Source: Rhizobium sp. J15 (GTDB lineage: Bacteria > Pseudomonadota > Alphaproteobacteria > Rhizobiales > Rhizobiaceae). Taken from it: DNA of 36,732 nt. Of the stretch, positions 8,297 to 15,590 are shown piece by piece (position 1 is the first letter of the stretch; each line of letters opens with the position of its first letter). The notes under the pieces were generated by a model. The model was given only the letters and a program-made list of their open reading frames with translations, was not told the DNA's origin and searched no databases. The stretch spans positions 1 through 36,732 of the forward strand of contig NZ_NWSX01000058.1 of NCBI RefSeq assembly GCF_002531825.1. The letters are read 5' to 3'. Both the position numbers and the translations under genes were made by a program.

Positions 8297-8659
8297 ATGG
8301 CTAGCAGGAAAGAAGCACTTGCACGTCGTGCCAACCGCGTGCGCCGTCATCTCAAGTCGGTGGCCAACGGCCGTCCGCGCCTGTCGGTTCATCGCTCCTC
8401 GAAGAACATCTACGCTCAGATCATCGACGATGTGGCCGGCAAGACGCTTGCCGCTGCATCGACCCTCGATAAGGATCTGCGCGGTTCTCTGAAGACCGGT
8501 GCTGACACCGCAGCAGCTGCTCTCGTTGGCAAGCTCGTTGCAGAGCGCGCTTCGAAGGCGGGCGTCACCGAGGTCGTGTTCGACCGTGGCGCCTTTATCT
8601 ATCACGGCCGCATCAAGGCTCTTGCCGATGCAGCCCGAGAAGGCGGTCTCACCTTCTGA
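8297..8659 (+). CDS. rplR: 50S ribosomal protein L18
   Basis: A 120-residue protein, MASRKEALARRANRVRRHLK, with RLSVHRSSKNIYAQIIDDVA and the C-terminal FDRGAFIYHGRIKALADAAR typical of L18. L18 binds 5S rRNA together with L5 and carries it into the central protuberance. The basic N-terminal tail is the RNA-binding part. A 131-base gap with a strong hairpin separates it from rpsE, unlike the tight spacing of the preceding genes. Confidence 0.98.
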   Translation: MASRKEALARRANRVRRHLKSVANGRPRLSVHRSSKNIYAQIIDDVAGKTLAAASTLDKDLRGSLKTGADTAAAALVGKLVAERASKAGVTEVVFDRGAFIYHGRIKALADAAREGGLTF

Positions 8660-8665
8660 TCAGTT

Positions 8666-8699
8666 TCCGGCCGGACGCTTTTGGCGCCGGCCGGATTTT
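8666..8699 (+). terminator. Terminator-like hairpin between rplR and rpsE
   Basis: A perfect 9-bp stem TCCGGCCGG (8666-8674) with CCGGCCGGA (8687-8695) is followed directly by TTTT (8696-8699). It starts 6 bases after the rplR stop. Because rpsE, rpmD, rplO and secY follow on the same strand, it is more likely an attenuator or processing site than a complete stop. The rest of the gap (8700-8790) shows nothing else clear. Confidence 0.55.
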
Positions 8700-8790
8700 C
8701 GCCGGACCGCAGGCACTCTCCGAGAGGGGAGGCTGATGCGGTCCTCATTTGTTTGCCGATTGCACCCGGAAAAGAAAAAGGAAGAGGACA

Positions 8791-9360
8791 ATGGCACAGG
8801 AAAGAAGGCCGCAGCGGGAAGACCGCCAGAGCCGTGAAGAGCGCGATAGCGAATTCGTCGACAAGCTTGTCGCGATCAACCGCGTCGCCAAGGTCGTCAA
8901 GGGCGGCCGTCGTTTTGGTTTCGCAGCACTCGTCGTCGTCGGCGACCAGAAGGGCCGCGTTGGCTTCGGCCATGGCAAGGCACGCGAAGTGCCGGAAGCC
9001 ATCCGCAAGGCAACCGAAGCCGCCAAGCGCGAACTGATCTTCGTACCGCTGCGTGACGGCCGTACGCTGCATCACGACGTTCATGGCCGCCACGGCGCCG
9101 GCAAGGTTCTGCTGCGCTCGGCCAAGGTCGGTACCGGCATCATCGCCGGCGGTCCGATGCGTGCCGTTTTCGAAACGCTCGGCATGCACGACGTCGTCGC
9201 CAAGTCGACCGGTTCGTCGAACCCCTACAACATGGTTCGCGCCACCTTCGACGCTCTGAAGCACCAGGTTCACCCGAAGGACATCGCAGCTCAGCGCGGC
9301 ATCAAGTATGCAACGCTCCAGGCTCGCCGTGCCGCCTCCGGCAACGCCTCTGAAGAATAA
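8791..9360 (+). CDS. rpsE: 30S ribosomal protein S5
   Basis: The start is placed at ATG 8791 (MAQERRPQREDRQSREERDS), preceded by GGAAGAGGACA, giving 189 residues. The first 20 residues or so are a charged extension; the S5 core follows (FVDKLVAINRVAKVVKGGRR, then GDQKGRVGFGHGKAREVPEA), with the C-terminal domain ending near KYATLQARRAASGN. S5 affects decoding fidelity and, with S3 and S4, the mRNA entry helicase; the loop around VAKVVKGG is where spectinomycin-resistance changes map in other species. Confidence 0.98.
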   Translation: MAQERRPQREDRQSREERDSEFVDKLVAINRVAKVVKGGRRFGFAALVVVGDQKGRVGFGHGKAREVPEAIRKATEAAKRELIFVPLRDGRTLHHDVHGRHGAGKVLLRSAKVGTGIIAGGPMRAVFETLGMHDVVAKSTGSSNPYNMVRATFDALKHQVHPKDIAAQRGIKYATLQARRAASGNASEE

Positions 9361-9373
9361 GAGGAGCTGACCA

Positions 9374-9583
9374 ATGGCCAAGGCTACCAAGAAGGCTGAA
9401 GCGAAGACTGTCACGATCGAACAGATCGGCAGCCCGATTCGCCGTCCGGACGTCCAGCAGCGCACGCTGATCGGTCTCGGACTGAACAAGATGCACCGTC
9501 GCCGCACGCTGGAGGACACTCCTTCGGTTCGTGGCATGATCCGTGCTGTCCAGCATCTCGTTCGCGTCGTCGACGAGAAGTGA
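9374..9583 (+). CDS. rpmD: 50S ribosomal protein L30
   Basis: A 69-residue protein whose core, VTIEQIGSPIRRPDVQQRTL followed by GLGLNKMHRRRTLED, is typical of bacterial L30. It is longer than the 58 residues of E. coli L30 because of a lysine- and alanine-rich N-terminal extension (MAKATKKAEAKT). L30 binds 23S rRNA and is dispensable in some bacteria. An AGAGGAGC ribosome binding site precedes it. It lies between rpsE and rplO, as in the standard spc order. Confidence 0.97.
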   Translation: MAKATKKAEAKTVTIEQIGSPIRRPDVQQRTLIGLGLNKMHRRRTLEDTPSVRGMIRAVQHLVRVVDEK

Positions 9584-9599
9584 GACGGAGGAAACGCTC

Positions 9600-10076
9600 A
9601 TGAAACTCAATGAAATCAAGGACAACGAAGGCTCGACCCACAGCCGCAAGCGCCTCGGCCGTGGTATCGGCTCCGGCTCCGGCAAGACTGCCGGTCGCGG
9701 TGTAAAGGGTCAGAAGTCCCGTTCCGGCGTCGCCATCAACGGCTTCGAAGGCGGCCAGATGCCGATCTATCGTCGCCTGCCGAAGCGCGGCTTCAACAAC
9801 ATCTTCGCAGCCGACTACGTCGTCGTATCGCTGGCCCGCATCCAGGCCGCTGTCGACGCCGGCAAGCTGGACGCGAAGGCAACCGTTGATGCAGCTGCCC
9901 TCAAGGCTGCCGGCGTCATCCGCCGCGCCAAGGACGGCGTTCGCGTTCTCGCCGATGGCGAGCTCAAGGCAAAGATCACACTCGAAGTTGCAGGCGCTTC
10001 CAAGTCTGCCGTCGAGAAGATCGAAAAGGCCGGCGGCAAGGTGACGCTGCTTTCGGCTCCCGCAGCAGCCGAATAA
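9600..10076 (+). CDS. rplO: 50S ribosomal protein L15
   Basis: The start is ATG 9600 (MKLNEIKDNEGSTHSRKRLG), preceded by ACGGAGGAAACGCTC, giving 158 residues; a longer frame from 9543 overlaps rpmD. The N-terminal glycine- and arginine-rich RGIGSGSGKTAGRGVKGQKS segment is the extended, rRNA-penetrating arm of L15. L15 is a late-assembly protein of the 50S subunit. A terminator-like hairpin lies 15 bases past the stop, and secY follows after 232 bases. Confidence 0.98.
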   Translation: MKLNEIKDNEGSTHSRKRLGRGIGSGSGKTAGRGVKGQKSRSGVAINGFEGGQMPIYRRLPKRGFNNIFAADYVVVSLARIQAAVDAGKLDAKATVDAAALKAAGVIRRAKDGVRVLADGELKAKITLEVAGASKSAVEKIEKAGGKVTLLSAPAAAE

Positions 10077-10091
10077 TAATCTGATGATATG

Positions 10092-10122
10092 TCGCCCGGG
10101 GTGCTTCACACCGGGCGATTTT
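10092..10122 (+). terminator. Terminator-like hairpin between rplO and secY
   Basis: TCGCCCGG (10092-10099) pairs with CCGGGCGA (10111-10118), with a further GTG/CAC pairing inside, and is followed by TTTT (10119-10122). This has the form of an intrinsic terminator. secY begins 187 bases later, so secY-adk probably also have their own promoter. A second small inverted repeat (CCGGC 10262-10266 with GCCGG near 10281) lies in the secY leader. I could not identify the promoter with confidence. Confidence 0.65.
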
Positions 10123-10308
10123 GCTCCCATATGTGGGCCTCACAAAAACTTGGCTGACGCGCCCGCGTCATGCCGGTAAGACTGGAAACAAGGGTGAGGC
10201 ATGGGGTTGCGCTGCAATCCGTTCCAAGCCCGGTTTTGAATAATTTCATACTGATTCCGGGGCCGGCTCTCCCCCAGAGACGCCGGAATTGGTAGCGCGG
10301 AGAAACGC

Positions 10309-11649
10309 ATGGCTTCTGCAGCGGAACAATTGGCATCTAACCTCAATTTTTCGACCTTTGCCAAAGCCGAGGATCTGAAGAAGCGCTTGTGGTTCACACT
10401 GGCAGCTCTCCTCGTTTACAGGCTCGGTACCCATATTCCGCTTCCGGGTCTCAATCCCGAAGCCTATGCCCAGGCTTTCCGCGGCCAGGCAGGCGGCATC
10501 CTCGGGCTTTTCAACATGTTCTCGGGCGGCGCCGTCGAGCGCATGGCGATCTTCGCGCTCGGCATCATGCCCTATATCTCCGCCTCGATCATCGTGCAGC
10601 TCATGACCTCGGTCGTGCCGGCGCTCGAAAACCTGAAGAAGGAAGGCGAGCAGGGCCGCAAGATCATCAACCAGTACACCCGCTACGGCACCGTGATTCT
10701 GGGCGCGCTGCAGGCTTACGGCATCGCCGCCGGTCTCGAGAGCGGGCAGGGGCTGGTCGTCGATCCGGGCTGGTTCTTCCGCGTATCCACCGTCCTGACG
10801 CTGCTCGGCGGCACGATGTTCCTGATGTGGCTCGGTGAACAGGTCACCTCGCGCGGCATCGGCAACGGCATTTCGCTGATCATCTTCGCCGGTATCGCGG
10901 CCGGCCTTCCGGGCGCTCTTGCCGGTACCCTCGAGCTCGGCCGCACCGGCGCGCTGTCGACCGGCCTCATCCTGCTGGTCATCGTCGTCGCGATCGCCGT
11001 CATCGGCATCATCGTCTTCGTCGAGCGCGCCCAGCGCCGCCTGCTGATCCAGTATCCGAAGCGTCAGGTCGGCAACCGGATGTTCCAGGGCGACACCTCT
11101 CACCTGCCGCTGAAACTGAACACCTCGGGCGTCATTCCGGCGATCTTCGCATCCTCGCTGCTGCTTCTGCCGGCGACGGTCGCGGGCTTCGCCAACACCA
11201 CGGCGATGCCCGCCTGGGCAACCTCGATCGTTGCGGCGCTTGGCCACGGCCAGCCGCTCTACATGGTGCTCTATGCGGCGCTGATCGCCTTTTTCGCCTT
11301 CTTCTATACGGCCATCGTCTTCAATCCGAAGGACACGGCCGACAATCTGAAGAAGCATGGCGGCTTCATTCCCGGTATCCGTCCGGGTGAGCGCACTGCC
11401 GAATATATCGACTACGTGCTGACCCGCATCACGGTCATCGGCGCGATCTATCTGGTCTTCGTCTGCATCCTCCCGGAGATTCTGGTGTCGCAAACCGGCA
11501 TTCCATTATCCCTTGGTGGGACTTCGCTTTTGATCGTGGTTAGCGTAACTCTTGATACGGTTGCACAGATCCAGGGTCACCTGATCGCGCAGCAATACGA
11601 AGGCCTGATCAAGAAATCGAAGTTGCGTGGAGGAAAGAGGGGGCGATGA
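10309..11649 (+). CDS. secY: Protein translocase subunit SecY
   Basis: The 446-residue product matches SecY in length and has about ten hydrophobic helices. Landmarks are GTHIPLPGLNPEAYAQAF (plug and helix 1 region), MPYISASIIVQLMTSVVPAL (helix 2), RGIGNGISLIIFAGIAAGLP, and the cytosolic loop region PKDTADNLKKHGGFIPGIRP. SecY is the central channel of the SecYEG translocon in the inner membrane. An upstream gap with a terminator-like hairpin suggests partly separate control. The TGA overlaps the adk ATG by four bases (ATGA). Confidence 0.97.
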   Translation: MASAAEQLASNLNFSTFAKAEDLKKRLWFTLAALLVYRLGTHIPLPGLNPEAYAQAFRGQAGGILGLFNMFSGGAVERMAIFALGIMPYISASIIVQLMTSVVPALENLKKEGEQGRKIINQYTRYGTVILGALQAYGIAAGLESGQGLVVDPGWFFRVSTVLTLLGGTMFLMWLGEQVTSRGIGNGISLIIFAGIAAGLPGALAGTLELGRTGALSTGLILLVIVVAIAVIGIIVFVERAQRRLLIQYPKRQVGNRMFQGDTSHLPLKLNTSGVIPAIFASSLLLLPATVAGFANTTAMPAWATSIVAALGHGQPLYMVLYAALIAFFAFFYTAIVFNPKDTADNLKKHGGFIPGIRPGERTAEYIDYVLTRITVIGAIYLVFVCILPEILVSQTGIPLSLGGTSLLIVVSVTLDTVAQIQGHLIAQQYEGLIKKSKLRGGKRGR

Positions 11650-12296
11650 GACTTATCCTTTTGGGGCCGCCGGGCGCTGGCAAGGGAACCCAGGCCCAGC
11701 GGATCGTGGAAAAGCACGGCATTCCGCAGCTTTCCACGGGTGATATGCTGCGTGCGGCGGTCAATGCCGGCACGGAAGTGGGCAAGCGGGCGAAGGCCGT
11801 CATGGACGCCGGCAAGCTGGTCTCGGATGAGATCGTCATCGCCATCGTCTCGGAGCGAATCGATCAGCCCGATTGCGCCAACGGCTTCATTCTCGACGGT
11901 TTCCCCAGGACGCTGGTCCAGGCGGATGCCACCGAGGCGATGCTGAAGGCGAAAGGGCTCGATCTCTCCGTCGTCGTCGAATTCCGCGTCGATGATGCCG
12001 AACTGGTTCGCCGTGTTGCCGGCCGCTACTCCTGCGCGCAGTGCGGCAGCGTCTATCACGACACCGACAAGGTTCCGGCCAATGAAGGTGTCTGCGACAA
12101 GTGCGGTTCCACCCACTTCAAGCGCCGTCCGGACGACACGCCGGAGACCATGACGGCGCGGCTGCAGGTCTATTACAAGGAGACCTCACCGCTGATCGGC
12201 TACTATCATGCCAAGGGCAAGCTGAAGTCCGTGGACGGCATGGCCGAGATCGATCAGGTCACCGCCGAGGTCGAAGCCATTCTTTCCAAGCTTTAA
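11646..12296 (+). CDS. adk: Adenylate kinase, zinc-LID type
   Basis: A 216-residue long-form adenylate kinase (AMP + ATP to 2 ADP, cytoplasm). The P-loop GPPGAGKGT is at residues 7-15, the AMP-binding segment near STGDMLRAAV (30-39), and DGFPRTLVQA at 84-93. The LID carries four cysteines, at 130, 133, 150 and 153, which should bind zinc as in Gram-positive enzymes; E. coli Adk lacks them. It is translationally coupled to secY, a secY-adk arrangement common in many bacteria outside the enterics. Confidence 0.97.
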   Translation: MRLILLGPPGAGKGTQAQRIVEKHGIPQLSTGDMLRAAVNAGTEVGKRAKAVMDAGKLVSDEIVIAIVSERIDQPDCANGFILDGFPRTLVQADATEAMLKAKGLDLSVVVEFRVDDAELVRRVAGRYSCAQCGSVYHDTDKVPANEGVCDKCGSTHFKRRPDDTPETMTARLQVYYKETSPLIGYYHAKGKLKSVDGMAEIDQVTAEVEAILSKL

Positions 12297-12316
12297 GGCT
12301 TTGAAAATAAAACTTG

Positions 12317-12348
12317 GCGGAACGGTTGCTTTTCAGCAGTGATTCCGC
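12317..12348 (+). other. Structured hairpin between adk and rpsM
   Basis: GCGGAA (12317-12322) pairs with TTCCGC (12343-12348). A symmetric 3x3 internal loop separates this from TTGCT (12326-12330) paired with AGCAG (12335-12339), closed by a TTTC loop. There is no T run after it, so it does not look like a terminator. It lies in the 222-base gap before the alpha block and could be part of an rpsM leader. No promoter was convincingly identified. Confidence 0.4.
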
Positions 12349-12518
12349 TAAACACCGCGCCAACTCGCGACATTCCATGCGATCGGCGCGGATTTCCCAG
12401 GGAAGTCCGGGTTCGGTCGTTTTGACATGTTGCGGACCTAAATTTGAACGGGCGGTTCTATGGACCGCATAACGAAGCCCACTTGCCGGATGGCAACTGG
12501 AATGCAAGGAGAACAGGC

Positions 12519-12887
12519 GTGGCACGTATCGCTGGCGTCAACATCCCGACTGCAAAGCGCGTCGTCATCGCGCTGACCTACATTCACGGGATCGGCCCGA
12601 AATTCGCACAGGAAATCGTCGAGAAGGTCGGTATCCCGGCTGAACGTCGTGTGCATCAGCTGACGGACGCTGAAGTCCTTCAGATCCGTGAAGCCATCGA
12701 CCGCGACTATCAGGTCGAAGGTGATCTTCGTCGCGAAACCGCGATGAACATCAAGCGCCTGATGGACCTCGGCTGCTACCGTGGCCTGCGTCACCGCCGC
12801 GGCCTTCCGGTCCGTGGTCAGCGCACGCACACCAATGCCCGCACCCGCAAGGGCCCGGCAAAGGCAATCGCTGGCAAGAAGAAGTAA
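12519..12887 (+). CDS. rpsM: 30S ribosomal protein S13
   Basis: The start is GTG 12519 (MARIAGVNIPTAKRVVIALT), preceded by CAAGGAGAACAGGC, giving 122 residues; an ATG in the same frame at 12444 adds 25 residues unlike S13. The central helix-hairpin-helix TYIHGIGPKFAQEIVEKVGI and the C-terminal RGQRTHTNARTRKGPAKAIA are diagnostic. S13 is in the 30S head and forms bridges B1a/B1b. The gene opens the alpha block. rpmJ, which stands between secY and rpsM in E. coli, is not in this gap. Confidence 0.97.
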   Translation: MARIAGVNIPTAKRVVIALTYIHGIGPKFAQEIVEKVGIPAERRVHQLTDAEVLQIREAIDRDYQVEGDLRRETAMNIKRLMDLGCYRGLRHRRGLPVRGQRTHTNARTRKGPAKAIAGKKK

Positions 12888-12908
12888 TTTCCGGGAAACC
12901 GGAGTGGG

Positions 12909-12937
12909 GAGGCTGGCGGTCTGCGCCGGCCTCTTTT
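12909..12937 (+). terminator. Terminator-like hairpin between rpsM and rpsK
   Basis: GAGGCTGGCG (12909-12918) pairs with CGCCGGCCTC (12924-12933) through ten base pairs, one of them a T-G wobble, with a 5-base loop, followed by TTTT (12934-12937). It lies 21 bases past the rpsM stop and 83 bases before rpsK. As these genes are expected to be co-expressed, partial termination or transcript stabilisation is the likely role. Confidence 0.6.
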
Positions 12938-13020
12938 GAGTTTGGAGCGGGGCCGTACAGGCGTCGTTCCGGTGTAGCCGCTGGCATTACGGCGGTGAAG
13001 AGATCAACGAAAGGAATACC

Positions 13021-13410
13021 ATGGCTAAGGAAGCCGTCCGCGTTCGCCGTCGTGAGCGCAAGAATATCTCGTCGGGTGTCGCTCACGTCAACTCGACCTT
13101 CAACAACACGATGATCACCATCACCGATGCGCAGGGCAATGCGATCGCCTGGTCGTCGGCCGGCGCCAAGGGCTTCAAGGGCTCGCGCAAGTCGACCCCG
13201 TTCGCTGCCCAGATCGCTGCCGAAGACTGCGCCAAGAAGGCCCAGGAGCACGGCATGAAGTCGCTGGAAGTCGAAGTCTGCGGCCCGGGTTCCGGCCGTG
13301 AATCGGCTCTGCGCGCGCTCCAGGCTGCAGGGTTCATGATCACGTCCATCCGCGACGTGACCCCGATCCCGCACAATGGCTGCCGTCCGCGCAAGAAGCG
13401 CCGCGTCTGA
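13021..13410 (+). CDS. rpsK: 30S ribosomal protein S11
   Basis: A 129-residue protein, MAKEAVRVRRRERKNISSGV, with HVNSTFNNTMITITDAQGNA and the C-terminal GFMITSIRDVTPIPHNGCRP signature of S11. S11 forms part of the 30S platform and lines the mRNA exit region near the E site. Its length equals that of E. coli S11. rpsD, which follows rpsK in E. coli, is absent; rpoA comes next after 97 bases. Confidence 0.98.
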   Translation: MAKEAVRVRRRERKNISSGVAHVNSTFNNTMITITDAQGNAIAWSSAGAKGFKGSRKSTPFAAQIAAEDCAKKAQEHGMKSLEVEVCGPGSGRESALRALQAAGFMITSIRDVTPIPHNGCRPRKKRRV

Positions 13411-13423
13411 TCATCGCTCTCGT

Positions 13424-13490
13424 CACCGGTGAGCGCCCTGGCGTTCCCGGTGGTTTTCAAGCTCGGTTGCCACGATTGGATGGTGGCAAC
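13424..13490 (+). promoter_or_regulatory. Two hairpins between rpsK and rpoA
   Basis: CACCGG (13424-13429) pairs with CCGGTG (13447-13452), with inner pairing, and is followed after one base by TTTT (13454-13457), so it is terminator-like. A second, perfect 8-bp hairpin GTTGCCAC (13466-13473) with GTGGCAAC (13483-13490) ends 17 bases before the rpoA ATG, next to its ribosome binding site GGAAGG. Since rpsD is missing, the S4-mediated control known from E. coli is unlikely to apply; these hairpins could be an alternative control point. That role is inferred. Confidence 0.45.
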
Positions 13491-13507
13491 GAACGGAAGG
13501 CAAACTC

Positions 13508-14518
13508 ATGATTCAGAAGAACTGGCAGGAACTGATCAAGCCGAACAAGGTGGAGTTCTCCTCGAGCTCGCGCACCAGGGCGACGCTCGTTGCCGAACCG
13601 CTGGAGCGCGGCTTCGGCCTCACCCTCGGCAACGCGCTGCGCCGCGTTCTGCTCTCCTCGCTGCGCGGTGCTGCCGTCACGGCGGTGCAGATCGACGGCG
13701 TGCTGCATGAATTCTCCTCGATCCCGGGCGTTCGCGAGGACGTGACGGACATCGTGCTCAACATCAAGGAAATCGCCATCAAGATGGATGGCGACGACGC
13801 AAAGCGCATGGTCGTGCGCAAGCAGGGCCCGGGCGTTGTCACGGCTGGCGACATCCAGACGGTCGGCGATATCGAAATCCTCAACCCCGAGCATGTTATC
13901 TGCACGCTCGACGAGGGCGCCGAGATCCGCATGGAATTCACCGTCAACAACGGCAAGGGCTATGTTCCGGCCGAGCGCAATCGTGCGGAAGATGCTCCGA
14001 TCGGCCTTATCCCGGTCGACAGCCTTTATTCGCCAGTCAAGAAGGTGTCCTACAAGGTTGAAAACACCCGCGAAGGACAGGTTCTCGACTACGACAAGCT
14101 GAACATGACCATCGAAACCGATGGCTCGATCACCGGCGAAGACGCCGTCGCTTTTGCGGCGCGCATTCTCCAGGATCAGCTTGGCGTCTTCGTCAACTTC
14201 GACGAGCCGCAGAAGGAAACCGAAGAGGAAGCAGTCACCGAACTCGCTTTCAACCCGGCTCTCCTCAAGAAGGTGGACGAACTCGAACTGTCGGTCCGTT
14301 CGGCAAACTGCCTGAAGAACGACAACATCGTCTACATCGGCGACCTCATTCAGAAGACCGAAGCAGAAATGCTCCGCACACCGAATTTTGGTCGCAAGTC
14401 GCTGAACGAAATCAAGGAAGTTCTCGCTTCCATGGGCCTGCACCTCGGCATGGAAGTGCCGGCATGGCCGCCCGAGAACATCGAAGATCTCGCCAAGCGT
14501 TACGAAGACCAGTACTGA
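13508..14518 (+). CDS. rpoA: RNA polymerase alpha subunit
   Basis: The 336-residue product has the usual two-domain layout. The N-terminal dimerisation domain spans about residues 1-230 (FGLTLGNALRRVLLSSLRGA is the assembly helix). A linker rich in glutamate follows (KETEEEAVTE), then the C-terminal domain from about residue 248 (FNPALLKKVDELELSVRSAN). Arg264 corresponds to E. coli Arg265, which binds UP-element DNA. The subunit nucleates RNA polymerase assembly and contacts activators. It stands between rpsK and rplQ, in the usual alpha-operon order minus rpsD. Confidence 0.98.
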   Translation: MIQKNWQELIKPNKVEFSSSSRTRATLVAEPLERGFGLTLGNALRRVLLSSLRGAAVTAVQIDGVLHEFSSIPGVREDVTDIVLNIKEIAIKMDGDDAKRMVVRKQGPGVVTAGDIQTVGDIEILNPEHVICTLDEGAEIRMEFTVNNGKGYVPAERNRAEDAPIGLIPVDSLYSPVKKVSYKVENTREGQVLDYDKLNMTIETDGSITGEDAVAFAARILQDQLGVFVNFDEPQKETEEEAVTELAFNPALLKKVDELELSVRSANCLKNDNIVYIGDLIQKTEAEMLRTPNFGRKSLNEIKEVLASMGLHLGMEVPAWPPENIEDLAKRYEDQY

Positions 14519-14527
14519 GCGGCGTGA

Positions 14528-14550
14528 GGAAAAGTGTAAAGCGGTTTTCC
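14528..14550 (+). repeat. Degenerate copy of a rhizobial palindromic repeat
   Basis: GGAAAA (14528-14533) and TTTTCC (14545-14550) flank GTGTAAAGCGG. The blocks AAAAGTGT and CGGTTTTC also occur, in reverse complement, in the inner palindrome at 20809-20832 upstream of the DegP-like gene. It lies 9 bases past the rpoA stop. I read it as a fragment or relative of the same dispersed palindromic family. The match is short, so chance or convergent hairpin sequence is possible. Confidence 0.45.
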
Positions 14551-14579
14551 GCCCGCACGCCGATCGCAAGAACATAACA

Positions 14580-14605
14580 AAAGGCAGGCTCTTTCGGCTG
14601 CCTTT
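14580..14605 (+). terminator. Terminator-like hairpin between rpoA and rplQ
   Basis: AAAGGCAG (14580-14587) pairs perfectly with CTGCCTTT (14598-14605) around a 10-base loop. The downstream arm ends in TTT followed by CCCC, so the T run is short. rplQ begins 91 bases later on the same strand. Confidence 0.5.
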
Positions 14606-14696
14606 CCCCGTCAAACAGCAGGCCGATCGCCTGCATGTGCCAGGAAACGGCAGGCCCACTTAGTGTCAAGGGCACCTGCATTAAAGGAGAATAGCA

Positions 14697-15119
14697 ATGC
14701 GCCATGGTAAAGCCGGCCGCAAGCTGAATAGAACCGCAAGCCACCGTAAGGCGATGTTCGCCAACATGGCGGCTTCGTTGATTACCCACGAGCAGATCGT
14801 CACGACCCTGCCGAAGGCCAAGGAAATCCGTCCGATCGTCGAAAAGCTCGTCACGCTCGGCAAGCGCGGCGACCTGCACGCTCGCCGTCAGGCGATCTCG
14901 CAGATCCGTGATGCCGCTGTCGTTTCGAAGCTGTTCGACACGATCGCAACGCGCTACGCCACCCGCAACGGCGGCTACCTGCGCATCATGAAGGCCGGCT
15001 TCCGTCAGGGCGACAATGCCGCTTTGGCCGTCATCGAGTTCGTTGACCGCGACACCTACGCCAAGGGCGCAGCCGATAAGGCTCGCGTCGCCGCCGAAGA
15101 GCAGGCCGTCGCTGCCTAA
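14697..15119 (+). CDS. rplQ: 50S ribosomal protein L17
   Basis: A 140-residue protein opening MRHGKAGRKLNRTASHRKAM, the near-invariant L17 start, with ANMAASLITHEQIVTTLPKA and the GGYLRIMKAGFRQGDNA segment. It is somewhat longer than E. coli L17 (127) because of an alanine-rich C-terminal tail (ADKARVAAEEQAVAA). L17 lies near the polypeptide exit on the 50S subunit. AAAGGAGAATAGC precedes the ATG. It is the last gene of the superoperon and is followed by a strong terminator. Confidence 0.98.
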   Translation: MRHGKAGRKLNRTASHRKAMFANMAASLITHEQIVTTLPKAKEIRPIVEKLVTLGKRGDLHARRQAISQIRDAAVVSKLFDTIATRYATRNGGYLRIMKAGFRQGDNAALAVIEFVDRDTYAKGAADKARVAAEEQAVAA

Positions 15120-15143
15120 GATTTTCCGATTTCGGAAGACAAG

Positions 15144-15170
15144 AAAGCCGGGCCTTGCGCCCGGCTTTTT
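15144..15170 (+). terminator. Strong intrinsic terminator of the ribosomal superoperon
   Basis: AAAGCCGGGC (15144-15153) and GCCCGGCTTT (15159-15168) form a perfect 10-bp stem with a CTTGC loop. Five T residues run from 15166 to 15170. It starts 25 bases after the rplQ stop and is the best canonical terminator of the window. Confidence 0.9.
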
Positions 15171-15206
15171 CGTTTCTGCCCGCATTCCTGATGAGTGAGC
15201 AGCGCC

Positions 15207-15590
15207 ATGATCGACCACATAACCATCGCGGTGAGCGATTTGTCGAAGAGCAAGCTCTTCTACGAGAAAGCGTTCCTGCCGTTGGGTTATAAGCTTACCT
15301 TCGGGAAGGAGAACGTCTTCTGGGCCTTCGATATCGGCAATGGCTGCCTCTTCGAGATCCAGCAGACGGATAGCCCGCCGCCCTTGACCCGCATTCACGT
15401 CGCCTTCAGGGCTCGCAGCAAGGCTGAGGTCGATGCCTTCCATCGCGCCGCACTCGAAGCCGGCGCCAGGGATAACGGCGCTCCCGGTCCACGCCCGGAA
15501 TACGCGCCGGATTATTACGCCTGCTTCGTGCTTGATCCCGACGGTTACAATATCGAGGCAATGATCAACCAGCCGGTAGTCGGCACGTGA
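15207..15590 (+). CDS. VOC / glyoxalase-fold family protein
   Basis: Starting at ATG 15207 (MIDHITIAVSDLSKSKLFYE) the product has 127 residues, the size of a single-domain vicinal oxygen chelate protein. The N-terminal HITIAVSDL strand (His4), the FYEKAFLPLGY helix, the middle FEIQQTD, HVAFRARSKAEVDAF and the C-terminal YYACFVLDPDGYNIEAMIN follow the babbabb pattern, with candidate metal ligands His4, the His of the HVAF strand and the Glu of NIEAM. Substrate unknown; such proteins are often dioxygenases, lyases or resistance proteins. A GTG 12 bases upstream is an alternative start. The stop overlaps the next gene's GTG. Confidence 0.85.
   Translation: MIDHITIAVSDLSKSKLFYEKAFLPLGYKLTFGKENVFWAFDIGNGCLFEIQQTDSPPPLTRIHVAFRARSKAEVDAFHRAALEAGARDNGAPGPRPEYAPDYYACFVLDPDGYNIEAMINQPVVGT

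Noticed and set aside
10140..10308. A promoter for secY in the rplO-secY gap
   Set aside because: Several weak -35-like sequences (for example CTTGGC) occur, but none has a matching -10 at proper spacing. A promoter is likely there but I cannot place it.
12422..12450. TTGACA at 12422-12427 as promoter of the rpsM block
   Set aside because: No acceptable -10 sequence lies 16-18 bases downstream; CTAAAT is only 10 bases away.
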